Shown one piece after another: positions 43,967 through 53,007 of a stretch of DNA of 64,000 bases; the first letter of the stretch is position 1, and each line of letters begins with the position of its first letter. Source of the stretch: Micavibrio sp. (GTDB lineage Bacteria > Pseudomonadota > Alphaproteobacteria > Micavibrionales > Micavibrionaceae); contig JAPJQV010000005.1 of assembly GCA_030824965.1 (NCBI GenBank), forward strand, positions 1 to 64,000, read 5' to 3'. Both the position numbers and the translations under genes were made by a program. Under the pieces are notes generated by a model, which saw only the letters and a program-made list of their open reading frames with translations, ran no database searches and was not told the origin of the DNA.

Positions 43967-46108
43967 TTATCCCGCTTCGCGCTCGGATTCTTCTTTCTTT
44001 GGTTTCTCGATAATCTCGCCGGTTTCCTGATTAACGCGTTTCATCGACAGCTTCACCTTACCACGATCGTCAGAGCCTAGCATCAAGACTTTTACTTGTT
44101 GACCTTCGGATACGACATCGGACGTTTTTGCGACGCGTTGGTCGGCAAGTTCGGAGATATGAACCAAACCGTCTTTGCCGCCCATGAAGTTTACAAACGC
44201 ACCAAAATCAACGATTTTCACAACTTTACCGTTATAGACTTTACCCTGTTCAGGCTCGTCCGTAATGCCGCGGATCATTTCGATGGCGAGGTCGATCGCA
44301 TCGCCATTGACCGCAGACACTTTGATAGTGCCGTTGTCGTCAATATCGATTTTTGCGCCTGATTTTTCTACGATTTCACGAATGACTTTACCGCCTGTTC
44401 CGATAACTTCACGGATTTTTTCAGTCGGGATTGTAATAACCGCCATTTGTGGTGCGAACTGGCTGATCTCATCACGGGCACCTGTTAATGCTTTAGACAT
44501 TTCATTCAAAATGTGTAGGCGGCCTTGCTGAGCTTGTGCCAATGCGATCTTCATGATCTCTTCAGTTACGGACGCGATTTTCAAATCCATTTGAAGAGCT
44601 GTTACGCCATCTGTCGTTCCGGCAACTTTAAAATCCATATCGCCGAGGTGATCTTCGTCACCAAGGATGTCAGATAAAACGGCAAATTCGCTGCCTTCCT
44701 TGATAAGACCCATTGCGATACCCGCCACAGGTTTTGTCAAAGGAACGCCTGCATCCATCATGGAGAGAGAGCCGCCGCAGACTGACGCCATAGAAGAAGA
44801 ACCGTTCGACTCCGTAATTTCAGAGACAACACGCATCGTATACGGGAATTCTTCGCCGTTTGGAATCATCGGGCGAAGAGCGCGCCATGCAAGTTTACCG
44901 TGACCGATTTCGCGGCGGCCAGGAGAACCCATGCGGCCGCACTCACCGACCGAGTATGGAGGGAAGTTATAGTTGAGCATGAAGCGTTCGCGGTATTCGC
45001 CTTCGAGCGCATCGATGATTTGCTCATCCTGACCTGTACCCAAGGTTGTGACGACGATAGCCTGTGTTTCACCGCGTGTGAAAAGCGCAGAACCGTGCAC
45101 GCGCGGCAGGATACCGACTTCGCAAGTGATCGGACGGATATCGACGGTTGAGCGGCCATCGATACGTTTGCCGGTTTTCAAGATAGAGCCGCGAACAACA
45201 TCCGCTTCGAGCTTGTGGCAAAGATCGTTGACGAGACCTTCCGTGATGTCGCCGCCGTCAACCAGAGTCTGGCAAGCATTTTGCTTTACCGCTTTGACCT
45301 TTTCCTGACGGGTCTGTTTCACTTTCTCGGCATAAGCTTCCGTCATAGAGGCAGAGAAGCCGACTTTGATTTTTTCGTAGAGATCTTTGTGGATCAGGTT
45401 TTCAGCCGGAAGATCCCAAGCGTCTTTTGCCGCTTTTTCCGCCAAGTCGATAATGCCGTCGATCACCGGCTGGAATGCTTTCCAACCGAACTGAACCGCG
45501 CCGAGCATAACTTCTTCAGACAATTCTTTCGCTTCTGATTCAACCATCAAGACGCCTTCTTTTGTACCGGCAACAACCAGGTCAAGTTCAGAGTCTTCCA
45601 TATCCTGTAGTGATGGGTTCAGAATATACTGGCCGTTTTTGTAACCGACCCTGGTACCGGCAATCGGACCCATGAATGGAACGCCGGATAAGGTGAGTGC
45701 TGCTGATGCACCGATCATGGCGACGATATCAGGAGAGTTCTCAAGATCGTGGCTCATTGTCGTACAAATGATCTGAACTTCGTTTAGGAAATCTTCAGGG
45801 AAAAGCGGGCGGATCGGACGGTCGATCAAGCGGGATGTTAATGTTTCGAATTCCGAAGGGCGCGTTTCACGTTTGAAGAAACCGCCTGGAATGCGGCCTG
45901 TCGCATAATATTTATGTTGATAGTGAACAGTCAGAGGAAAGAAATCCTGACCTTCTTTTACTTTCTTCGCCGCAACGGCTGTACAAAGAACGGTCGTGCC
46001 GCCGATTGTCGCTAAAACAGCGCCGTCAGCCTGACGGGCGACTTTGCCTGTTTCAAGAATGATTTTTTTACCTGCAAAGTCGATTTCTTTGCGGATGACG
46101 TTAAACAT
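43967..46108 (-). CDS. pnp: polyribonucleotide nucleotidyltransferase
   Basis: 713 residues from the ATG at 46108, which begins MFNVIRKEIDF as expected. Two RNase PH domains (about 10-230 and 310-550), a KH domain with VIGTGGKVIREIVEKSG and an S1 domain with DFGAFVNFMGGKDGLVHISEL complete the enzyme. It degrades mRNA 3' to 5' using phosphate. Unlike many bacteria, pnp is not next to rpsO: gpmA, a CDF gene and small genes intervene. Confidence 0.97.
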   Translation of the reverse strand: MFNVIRKEIDFAGKKIILETGKVARQADGAVLATIGGTTVLCTAVAAKKVKEGQDFFPLTVHYQHKYYATGRIPGGFFKRETRPSEFETLTSRLIDRPIRPLFPEDFLNEVQIICTTMSHDLENSPDIVAMIGASAALTLSGVPFMGPIAGTRVGYKNGQYILNPSLQDMEDSELDLVVAGTKEGVLMVESEAKELSEEVMLGAVQFGWKAFQPVIDGIIDLAEKAAKDAWDLPAENLIHKDLYEKIKVGFSASMTEAYAEKVKQTRQEKVKAVKQNACQTLVDGGDITEGLVNDLCHKLEADVVRGSILKTGKRIDGRSTVDIRPITCEVGILPRVHGSALFTRGETQAIVVTTLGTGQDEQIIDALEGEYRERFMLNYNFPPYSVGECGRMGSPGRREIGHGKLAWRALRPMIPNGEEFPYTMRVVSEITESNGSSSMASVCGGSLSMMDAGVPLTKPVAGIAMGLIKEGSEFAVLSDILGDEDHLGDMDFKVAGTTDGVTALQMDLKIASVTEEIMKIALAQAQQGRLHILNEMSKALTGARDEISQFAPQMAVITIPTEKIREVIGTGGKVIREIVEKSGAKIDIDDNGTIKVSAVNGDAIDLAIEMIRGITDEPEQGKVYNGKVVKIVDFGAFVNFMGGKDGLVHISELADQRVAKTSDVVSEGQQVKVLMLGSDDRGKVKLSMKRVNQETGEIIEKPKKEESEREAG

Positions 46109-46345
46109 GTAGAATAGTCCTTTCATATATGCCAAGGCAGGTCACTTTATTGAGACCTGTGGCGTTTTCAAAAATGCAAAAAATTAAGGGAGGGATGGGG
46201 AGTGTCGGTGGACAGCGAAAAACAGAAATTTTCTGTCTTTGACGGTCAACCGAAACATCTCGGTTACCTAGACCTTTTCTTGCGGCCTTAGTTCTGGCAT
46301 GTTCTAGCTATTAAGTCAATTTCCAACCCTGTTTTTGAGGTCATT
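46109..46345. other. 237-base gap between pnp and gpmA
   Basis: This divergent region must hold the pnp leader and the gpmA promoter. A hairpin ACAGAAA / TTTCTGT-like dyad lies near 46221-46237 within the likely pnp leader; pnp leaders of other bacteria carry an RNase III-cut hairpin, but no sequence match is claimed. A second small dyad CCGA / TCGG is near 46251-46264. I see no gene. Confidence 0.4.
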
Positions 46346-46999
46346 ATGCCAAACTATCTCGTCCTGCTTCGCCATGGTCAAAGCCAGTGGAATTTGGAGA
46401 ATCGCTTTACGGGTTTCCATGATGTGGACTTAAGTGAACAAGGCCGGGCAGAAGCGGCGCAGGCCGGTGACAACCTGAAAACCGCAGGCATTAAATTCGA
46501 TAAGGTTTACACCAGCACGCTAAAGCGCGCTTATATGACAGCAGAGATCGCCTTGGCGGCGGCAGGAGAAAAAGACCTGCTGAAGGAGATGATCAAAAGC
46601 GAGGACATGCGCGAGCGCGATTACGGTGATCTCACAGGTCTTAACAAAGCGGAAACAGCCTTGAAATACGGTGATGAGCAAGTGCATATCTGGAGACGGT
46701 CGTATGACGTTCAGCCTCCGGGCGGCGAGAGCCTTCTTGACGTTGTAGAAAAGCGCGTCCGTCCGTATTATACGAATAAGATCAAAACGGACATTGACGC
46801 TGGCAAAAATATTCTTGTCGCGGCGCATGGAAATTCTCTTCGTGCCTTGCTGATCATTCTCGGTGAAAACACACCCGAGAACATCAATGAAACTGAAATT
46901 CCGACAGGATCGCCGCTCGTCATAGAATTCGAAAAGGGTCAGCGCGTCGATAAATATTATCTGACTGAGCGCATGGCGCAGAAGGTCGAAGCGTCGTAA
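46346..46999 (+). CDS. gpmA: 2,3-bisphosphoglycerate-dependent phosphoglycerate mutase
   Basis: 217 residues. The phosphohistidine motif LVLLRHGQSQWN, ENRFTGFHDVDLSEQG and the second histidine in VAAHGNSLRALL are diagnostic. It interconverts 3- and 2-phosphoglycerate. It overlaps the CDF gene start by one base (TAATG). Confidence 0.94.
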   Translation: MPNYLVLLRHGQSQWNLENRFTGFHDVDLSEQGRAEAAQAGDNLKTAGIKFDKVYTSTLKRAYMTAEIALAAAGEKDLLKEMIKSEDMRERDYGDLTGLNKAETALKYGDEQVHIWRRSYDVQPPGGESLLDVVEKRVRPYYTNKIKTDIDAGKNILVAAHGNSLRALLIILGENTPENINETEIPTGSPLVIEFEKGQRVDKYYLTERMAQKVEAS

Positions 47000-47901
47000 T
47001 GGGCGCAAATTGCGGTCACCATCATCACAGCCATAATCACCATCACAGCCATGGGGATGGTAAGATAAGCTGGGCTGTTGGCATTAATATGGTGCTTACG
47101 GTGGCTCAATTGATCGGCGGGATATTTGCCGGATCGCTGGCTCTGATTGCAGACGCGATTCATAACTTTTCCGATGCAGGAGCGCTTTTTCTAGCTCTGA
47201 TTGCCCGGAAGATCGCACGTAGAGCGCCGGATGACAAGCGGACATACGGATATAAAAAAGTAGAAACGCTTGCGGCCTTTACAAATTTTCTTCTGTTGAT
47301 TTTGATTGCGCTATGGCTTGCGGTTGAAGCCGTCATGCGTTTCTTCGATCCGCAACCTGTGATCGGACAGGCGATGTTTATTTTGGCAGGCATTGCACTA
47401 GTTATCGATATAGGAACGGCGTTACTGATCCGCAAGGAAGCGAAAACCAACCAGAATATGCGCGCCGCCTATCTGCATAATATTGCCGATGCCGTATCGT
47501 CTGTCGGTGTCATGGTGGCGGGGCTTGCGATTGTCGAGTTCGGCTGGACATGGGTTGATCCGCTTATTACACTCGCAATCTCAGCTTATATTGTCTTGCA
47601 TGCCATGCATGATTTCCCGGATATCATCAATATTTTAATCGACGGGAAATCTGCGGATTTATCCGTCAAGGATATCTCAGAAAAAATCATGGATATTGAA
47701 GGCGTTAAAAATATCCATCATATCCATCTGCGCCAATTAGGCGAGGGTAGCCACGCTATGGAAGCGCATATCTTGCTGCAGGAAAATGCTATTATCGATC
47801 CAATTAAAAGCTCGATTAAAAAATGTTTAAAAACGCTCGATATTAATCACAGCACGTTAGAGTTTGAAACCTCGCCGTGCTTGTCGCCAAGATGTGACTA
47901 G
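46999..47901 (+). CDS. cation diffusion facilitator (Zn/Co/Ni exporter)
   Basis: 300 residues. A histidine-rich N-terminus (GHHHHSHNHHHSHG) is followed by six membrane helices with the metal site residues in ALIADAIHNFSDAG and AYLHNIADAVSS, then a cytoplasmic domain ending with a CxxxxC pair. It should export zinc or a similar divalent metal in exchange for protons. It is cotranscribed with gpmA. Confidence 0.92.
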   Translation: MGANCGHHHHSHNHHHSHGDGKISWAVGINMVLTVAQLIGGIFAGSLALIADAIHNFSDAGALFLALIARKIARRAPDDKRTYGYKKVETLAAFTNFLLLILIALWLAVEAVMRFFDPQPVIGQAMFILAGIALVIDIGTALLIRKEAKTNQNMRAAYLHNIADAVSSVGVMVAGLAIVEFGWTWVDPLITLAISAYIVLHAMHDFPDIINILIDGKSADLSVKDISEKIMDIEGVKNIHHIHLRQLGEGSHAMEAHILLQENAIIDPIKSSIKKCLKTLDINHSTLEFETSPCLSPRCD

Positions 47902-48053
47902 AAATTCATTTGCTGCTGTTTGATGGCTAGTTGACGTGTAGCTTCGTCGGGATAGCGCGGACTTTGTTGTTGCATAAAGAATTTTGGAGTTTCAATTTTG
48001 GCAGGGATAACTTCCTGCTCGAATATGACTTTTAAAGCCGCTTGGTTACGCAT
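47898..48053 (-). CDS. possible 51-residue protein
   Basis: A short open frame from ATG 48053 to TAG 47898, convergent with and overlapping the CDF stop by four bases. The product starts MRNQAALKVIFEQEVIP and is rich in glutamine near the end (KQQQMNF). It has no signal or membrane segment. No clear ribosome site precedes it, so expression is uncertain; the frame is open in an otherwise empty 265-base gap. Confidence 0.4.
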   Translation of the reverse strand: MRNQAALKVIFEQEVIPAKIETPKFFMQQQSPRYPDEATRQLAIKQQQMNF

Positions 48054-48120
48054 TACACACCATTTTTATACAGTTAATTTTGGCAGATTTATATACAGGC
48101 TTTGTGGATAACCGCAATAA

Positions 48121-48142
48121 AAAAGCGCCCGTAGGCGCTTTT
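48121..48142 (-). terminator. terminator downstream of the 73-residue gene
   Basis: Stem AAAAGCGCC / GGCGCTTTT around a CGTA loop. Read leftward it is followed by TTTTTTATT, so it ends the gene at 48166-48387. Confidence 0.85.
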
Positions 48143-48165
48143 GAAATTGATGTGGCAAAAAGAGA

Positions 48166-48387
48166 TTAATTAGCGGCGTCTTTAACATCGTCGGCAATGC
48201 GTTGGCCGGGTGTGCGATCTTCGAGCTCACGCGCCGCGTTATCTACGCCATTAGGCAACTCTGATACCGCGTCGCCTGCCTTTTCGAAACCATTACGTTG
48301 GTCTGGCATAGTTAGAACCGCATAAGCACCACCGATAACGACAACGGCGGCAATCACACCGATGATTGTTTTTGTATTTGAAGCCAT
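48166..48387 (-). CDS. small membrane-anchored protein
   Basis: 73 residues: a short polar start, one hydrophobic helix (IIGVIAAVVVIGGAYAVL, about 8-25), then a charged tail ending GQRIADDVKDAAN. It is probably anchored in the inner membrane with the tail outside. An intrinsic terminator follows. The tail resembles small stress or envelope proteins in general character, but no family is recognised. Confidence 0.7.
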   Translation of the reverse strand: MASNTKTIIGVIAAVVVIGGAYAVLTMPDQRNGFEKAGDAVSELPNGVDNAARELEDRTPGQRIADDVKDAAN

Positions 48388-48457
48388 TTGAAAATTCCTT
48401 TTGGGTTAATTGGACACAACCAATTGATAAGGCCAAGAAAAGTTCCGTCCCAAACAA

Positions 48458-48495
48458 AAAACCCCGCCGGACTTGTTAAAGCGGGGCGGGGTTTT
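48458..48495 (-). terminator. terminator of the rpsO end of the nusA-infB-rpsO cluster
   Basis: An 11-base stem AAAACCCCGCC / GGCGGGGTTTT closes a 16-base loop just after the rpsO stop, followed leftward by a T-rich run (TTTTTG). It ends the long leftward cluster before pnp, in place of the read-through seen where rpsO and pnp are adjacent. Confidence 0.85.
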
Positions 48496-48501
48496 GAATT
48501 T

Positions 48502-48771
48502 CTATTTCCGAAGACCGAGTTTTTCGATCAATGCTTTATAGCGTCTCTCGTCTTTTTTCTTGAGGTAGTCAAGAAGCTTACGACGTTTGGCAACGTGCGC
48601 CAAAAGTCCACGGCGGGAGGACATGTCCTTTTTGTGTTGTTCCATGTGGCCGGACAGCATGTTGATGCGCGCTGTCAAAATGGCGACTTGAACTTCTGGT
48701 GAACCTGTATCGTTGGCGGCCGTCTGGTTCTCTTTAATGGCCTGAGCTTTAAGCTCGCTTAGTACCGACAT
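48502..48771 (-). CDS. rpsO: 30S ribosomal protein S15
   Basis: 89 residues from the ATG at 48771, the standard length. DTGSPEVQVAILTARI, the HKKDMSSRRGLL segment and RRKLLDYLKKKD are diagnostic. S15 nucleates the central domain of 16S rRNA. AGGAGA-type RBS (GAAAAGGAGAAGACG) lies ahead. It is the last gene of the cluster. Confidence 0.98.
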   Translation of the reverse strand: MSVLSELKAQAIKENQTAANDTGSPEVQVAILTARINMLSGHMEQHKKDMSSRRGLLAHVAKRRKLLDYLKKKDERRYKALIEKLGLRK

Positions 48772-48790
48772 CGTCTTCTCCTTTTCAGGG

Positions 48791-49729
48791 TTAGAGGTTA
48801 AATACACGCACTGGCTGGGCCTCAACTCCGGTGGCTTCCAAAATCGCGAGAGCTTTCCCGCGATAGGAGGCCAGAATTAGGCTCGGTACTCCCGACTTGA
48901 AGTCATGACCGATAGATAGCAGCCGTTGAACATCAGGTCGTGCCACGAAGGTCAGCTTTTGGCCGTTTCGCAGCTTTTGAGCCTCCGGATCGGTTACGGC
49001 CAGTACCGGGATGTCGTCCAGTACGGTCTCGACCGGAAGCACAATGCTTTCGTGATTTGGGTTATCGTCATTTTGATCAAAAAACGCAAGCGAAATCGCG
49101 TTTTCAAGGCTAAAAGGTCCAACTGCTTCGCGTATAAGGCTCGTAATTGTGCCAAAAGTGCCCAAAGCCAGCCCCATATCACGGGCAAGGGAACGGACAT
49201 AGGTGCCTTTACCGCACACGGCACGGAACGAAGTATTCTCTTCGGTATGCGTAACAATGGACAATTCATAAACATTGACCGGGCGAGCTTCGAGTTCCGG
49301 CGGTTTTCCTGCCCTAGCCAAATCATAGGCGCGTTGACCGTCTACTTTTATGGCGGAGAAGGTTGGCGGCTTTTGCATGATCTCGCCGGTGAAGGAAGGT
49401 AGAATCTCTTTGATTTGTTCTTCTGATGGGCGGACATTGGATGTCGCCATGATCTCGCCTTCAAGATCATCCGTTGTCGTTTGTTCTCCCCATTTGACTG
49501 TAAAAAGATAGGTCTTATCGTCTTCCATCATATACTGGACAAGCTTGGTTGCTTCACCGAGCGCAATTGGCAGGATACCCGAGGCGAGGGGATCAAGTGT
49601 TCCCGCGTGACCGATTTTTGGGAAGTTAAGGGCGCGTTTGACTTTCATCAGCGCATCGTTGGACGTTATTCCAGCGGGCTTGTTCAAATTTATCCAGCCG
49701 CTGATATCGTTTTTCGGTTTGCGGGGCAT
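48791..49729 (-). CDS. truB: tRNA pseudouridine-55 synthase
   Basis: 312 residues from the ATG at 49729. The catalytic aspartate is in KIGHAGTLDPLASGIL; GTYVRSLARDMG is another TruB motif, and a C-terminal PUA-like part follows. It makes pseudouridine 55 in the T loop of tRNAs. It starts one base after rbfA ends. Confidence 0.95.
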   Translation of the reverse strand: MPRKPKNDISGWINLNKPAGITSNDALMKVKRALNFPKIGHAGTLDPLASGILPIALGEATKLVQYMMEDDKTYLFTVKWGEQTTTDDLEGEIMATSNVRPSEEQIKEILPSFTGEIMQKPPTFSAIKVDGQRAYDLARAGKPPELEARPVNVYELSIVTHTEENTSFRAVCGKGTYVRSLARDMGLALGTFGTITSLIREAVGPFSLENAISLAFFDQNDDNPNHESIVLPVETVLDDIPVLAVTDPEAQKLRNGQKLTFVARPDVQRLLSIGHDFKSGVPSLILASYRGKALAILEATGVEAQPVRVFNL

Positions 49730-49730
49730 G

Positions 49731-50120
49731 TTAGTCTTCTTCGGCCGCTTTGGGCAGATTGTGCAGTATCTCTTCAATCCTTGCCGATTTCTCAAAAGAA
49801 TCATCACCGACAAATTTAAGTTTCGGTGTAAAGCGTGTCTGGAGACGCTTGGCAATCTCTTTTTGGAAAGCGTGAGCTTCTGAATTCAATGCAGTTAGCA
49901 TGGAACCCATTTCTGAACCGGTGAGCTTGATAATGAAAGCAGTTGCTTGCTTCAAATCAGGGCTGACGCTGACTTCTGTAACCGTCACCATGTGCCCGGC
50001 ATCAAATAATAGAGCATCGGAAAATTTTCCACGTTGAAGCATTTCGACGATGATATGCTTTATTTGTTCGCCGACGCGGAGTTGCCTTTGCGTCGGCCCT
50101 ATTGGGGTTTTATGCCGCAT
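49731..50120 (-). CDS. rbfA: ribosome-binding factor A
   Basis: 129 residues, KH-fold protein needed for late 30S maturation and cold adaptation. The N-terminus RQLRVGEQIKHIIVEML, VTVTEVSVSPDLKQATAFI and the C-terminal TPKLKFVGDDSFEKSARIEEIL are family features. It lies between the unknown 95-residue gene and truB. Confidence 0.93.
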   Translation of the reverse strand: MRHKTPIGPTQRQLRVGEQIKHIIVEMLQRGKFSDALLFDAGHMVTVTEVSVSPDLKQATAFIIKLTGSEMGSMLTALNSEAHAFQKEIAKRLQTRFTPKLKFVGDDSFEKSARIEEILHNLPKAAEED

Positions 50121-50135
50121 ATTTTTTTCCAGTCC

Positions 50136-50423
50136 TTAGCCTGGCGTTCTTTCCATGAAAGTAATGATATTGTTGTCGGCCTTCGAAAGAGTTGACATCA
50201 CTACACCTTCAACAGGTTTCGCAATTCCGTCTAAAGCTGAGAAGACATCGCGTAAAGGTATAGAAAGGTCCGACCTGTAAGTTGAAATATTACCTTTAAT
50301 TTCAGCTTGAATTCCAGTCGCAGATAAAAACCTGTCTACAACCTGTCTTTCAATCAAAGGCAGTTTTTCTTCTTTTCCTGTTCTATAAACAAATTGGACG
50401 GTCAGTTTGTCAGCTTGTGGCAT
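50136..50423 (-). CDS. unknown 95-residue protein between infB and rbfA
   Basis: A small soluble protein with no recognised motif: LTVQFVYRTGKEEKLPLIERQVVDRFL, then a mixed strand/helix pattern. AAGGA seven bases before the ATG is a strong ribosome site, and it sits in the infB-rbfA interval, where most genomes have no gene. It may be linked to ribosome assembly through its position only. Confidence 0.7.
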   Translation of the reverse strand: MPQADKLTVQFVYRTGKEEKLPLIERQVVDRFLSATGIQAEIKGNISTYRSDLSIPLRDVFSALDGIAKPVEGVVMSTLSKADNNIITFMERTPG

Positions 50424-50460
50424 TTCTTATTCCTTTACGCAGTTAGTTTAGTTTTTATCA

Positions 50461-53007
50461 TTAAGCCAGAGAGCGAGTTTCGGATTTGACTTCGAAACAT
50501 TCGATAATATCGCCGGCGCGGATATCCTCGTAGTTTTCAAATGCCATCCCGCATTCCATGCCTTCCTTAACCTCACGGACTTCGTCCTTATGACGTTTCA
50601 GGGTTTTCAGCATGCCCTCATGAATTACAACATCGTCACGCAGCAATCGGACTTTCGCGCCGCGCTTGACTTGACCAGTCGTAACCATACAGCCTGCAAC
50701 TTTACCAACTTTGGTAATATTGAAGACCTGACGGATTTCGGCCTGACCCAAATATTCTTCGCGAAGCGTGGGCGATAGCATGCCGGAGAGCATCGCTTTT
50801 ACATCATCCATGATATTGTAGATAATATTGTAATAGCGAATATCGACGCGGTCGCGTTTCGCCATGTCGCGGGCCTGTGCGTTTGCACGAACGTTAAAAC
50901 CGATGACGATTGCACGGGAAGCATTGGCGAGCGTGATGTCGGACTCGGTAATACCGCCGACGCCAGTATGAAGAACCCGGACGCCGACTTCAGCGTTATC
51001 TTCTGCAATCTTATTGAGCGTGCCTGCAATCGCTTCAACCGAGCCGTGAACATCAGCTTTAATAACGACGTTAAGTTCCTTCTTGCCGTCTTTGGAAGCA
51101 GCAAGAAGTTGTTCAAAGCTTGTTCCAGCAGAAACTGCCGCCATTGCATCACGTTTCTTGCGGGCACGATAAGAGACAATCTCCCGTGCTTTGGCTTCGT
51201 TCTCGACAACCGAGAACTGGTCGCCTGCATCAGGCGTGCCAGTCAGGCCCAAGACCTCAACCGGCTGGCCGGGCAGGGCTTCTTTCACCTGTTCGCCGCG
51301 ATCGTTGACAAGGGCGCGTACGCGGCCCCATTCAGAGCCGACAACAAAAATCTCGCCAATTTTCAGCGTGCCTTTTTGGATCAGGACAGTAGCGACAGAA
51401 CCTCTGCCTTGCTCAAGTTTCGATTCAACGACTGCGCCTTGCGCCGTGCGGTTTGGATTGGCCTTCAGATCGAGAACTTCTGCTTGAAGCAGAATAGCTT
51501 CTTCAAGTTTGTCAAGGTTCATGCGTTTTTTGGCAGAAACTTCTACTGTCTGTACATCGCCACCCATATCTTCAACAACAACATCGTGTTGCAAAAGATC
51601 CTGTTTAACTTTGTAAACGTCGGCATCCGGCAAGTCGATCTTATTGATGGCGACGATCATCGGCACTTTGGCAGCCTTGGCGTGGTTAATAGCTTCGACC
51701 GTTTGCGGCATAATAGAGTCGTTCGCTGCAACGACCAAAACGACTACATCAGTAACATTGGCACCGCGTGCACGCATCTCCGTAAAGGCCGCGTGACCCG
51801 GCGTATCGAGGAAAGTGATTTTTTTGCCGGTCGGCATAGAAACCTGATAGGCGCCGATATGCTGGGTAATGCCACCAGCTTCGCCTGCGACAACGTTTGT
51901 TGTACGCAAGGCATCGAGCAGGGATGTTTTACCGTGATCGACGTGGCCCATAATGGTCACGACTGGAGGGCGTGGCAAGAGTTGTTCGTCCGTATCGACT
52001 TCCCCTTCGATCCCGGTTTCGACATCGCCTTCCGTGACACGCTTCGCTTTATGGCCAAGTTCCATGATGATAAGTTCGGCCGTATCTGCATCGATCGGTT
52101 GATTGATCGTTGCCATGACGCCCATTTTCATCAATGACTTGATAACGTCGGATGATTTTTCCGTCATACGGTTCGCCAGTTCCTGAACTGTAATCGTTTC
52201 TGGCAGCGTTACCTCACGGCTTACCTTGGGCGCAGCTTCAGCCGTATTCTTACCGTGCATTTTCATGCGGCGGCGGTTTGCGGAAGCTAAAGAGCGTCCC
52301 TGATCTGCTTTTTCGTATTTAGCGTTCAATACCTGATTGACGGTAAAGCGTTTACCGGTTGTATTTACATTACGGTTTGAATCGTCGTCGTCATTTCTTC
52401 CACGTCCTGCGCTGCGTTTTATACGATCACGATAGCTTGGCGCATCATCAGAAGATGGAGACGATGGAGAAGAAGGTGAAAATTCTTCACGCTTTTTCTC
52501 GTTCAGGCGTTCTTGCGCGAGACGAACTTTTTCAGCTTCATCAGCTTTCGCCTTTTCTTCGGCTTTTATAAGTTCAAGCTCTTCCTGTTCGCGGCGGCGC
52601 AGTTCCGCAGCATCGATCTTGCCCGGGCGTCTGCCGGTTTTCTCGGCTTCTTCGCGCATTTTCTGCTCTTCAGCTTCGAGGGCACGTCGCTTCGCTTCCT
52701 CCGTGCGGCGTTTTTCTTCTTCGGCGGCGGCGGCAAGAAGAACGCGGGCGCGTGTTTCGCGCTCTTCGTCCGTCAGGCCGTCAGGTGAGGCAATTTTTGC
52801 TGTCTGTTCGGAAGACTGCTGTGCCTCGCCAAGTTGATGTCCGCCTCGTTTCTTGCGGACTTCGATCGCCACGCCACGGCTCTGGCCGCGTGCCAGTGTC
52901 TGGGTGATAACTTGCGTGCCGCTTCCAGCATTGCCCTTGAGACTGAGTGTGCCCTTACTGCCACTACCGGATCCGCCTAAGCTTAATGTCTTTTTTTCTT
53001 CGGTCAT
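50461..53007 (-). CDS. infB: translation initiation factor IF-2
   Basis: 848 residues. A variable, charged N-terminal region (about 1-270, with lysine/glutamate-rich coiled segments) leads into the IF2 N-domain, then the GTPase with G1 GHVDHGKTSLLD near residue 355, G3 DTPGHAAFTEMRARG and G4 NKIDLP, and domains II-IV including GxxxxxNVRANAQARDMA. It brings fMet-tRNA to the 30S subunit. It overlaps the stop of the ylxR gene by four bases. Confidence 0.97.
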   Translation of the reverse strand: MTEEKKTLSLGGSGSGSKGTLSLKGNAGSGTQVITQTLARGQSRGVAIEVRKKRGGHQLGEAQQSSEQTAKIASPDGLTDEERETRARVLLAAAAEEEKRRTEEAKRRALEAEEQKMREEAEKTGRRPGKIDAAELRRREQEELELIKAEEKAKADEAEKVRLAQERLNEKKREEFSPSSPSSPSSDDAPSYRDRIKRSAGRGRNDDDDSNRNVNTTGKRFTVNQVLNAKYEKADQGRSLASANRRRMKMHGKNTAEAAPKVSREVTLPETITVQELANRMTEKSSDVIKSLMKMGVMATINQPIDADTAELIIMELGHKAKRVTEGDVETGIEGEVDTDEQLLPRPPVVTIMGHVDHGKTSLLDALRTTNVVAGEAGGITQHIGAYQVSMPTGKKITFLDTPGHAAFTEMRARGANVTDVVVLVVAANDSIMPQTVEAINHAKAAKVPMIVAINKIDLPDADVYKVKQDLLQHDVVVEDMGGDVQTVEVSAKKRMNLDKLEEAILLQAEVLDLKANPNRTAQGAVVESKLEQGRGSVATVLIQKGTLKIGEIFVVGSEWGRVRALVNDRGEQVKEALPGQPVEVLGLTGTPDAGDQFSVVENEAKAREIVSYRARKKRDAMAAVSAGTSFEQLLAASKDGKKELNVVIKADVHGSVEAIAGTLNKIAEDNAEVGVRVLHTGVGGITESDITLANASRAIVIGFNVRANAQARDMAKRDRVDIRYYNIIYNIMDDVKAMLSGMLSPTLREEYLGQAEIRQVFNITKVGKVAGCMVTTGQVKRGAKVRLLRDDVVIHEGMLKTLKRHKDEVREVKEGMECGMAFENYEDIRAGDIIECFEVKSETRSLA

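Noticed and set aside
50968..52137. Long rightward open frame of 389 residues
   Set aside because: It is antisense to infB, whose sequence is clearly coding. The product has no motif and many cysteines and histidines expected of a complementary frame.
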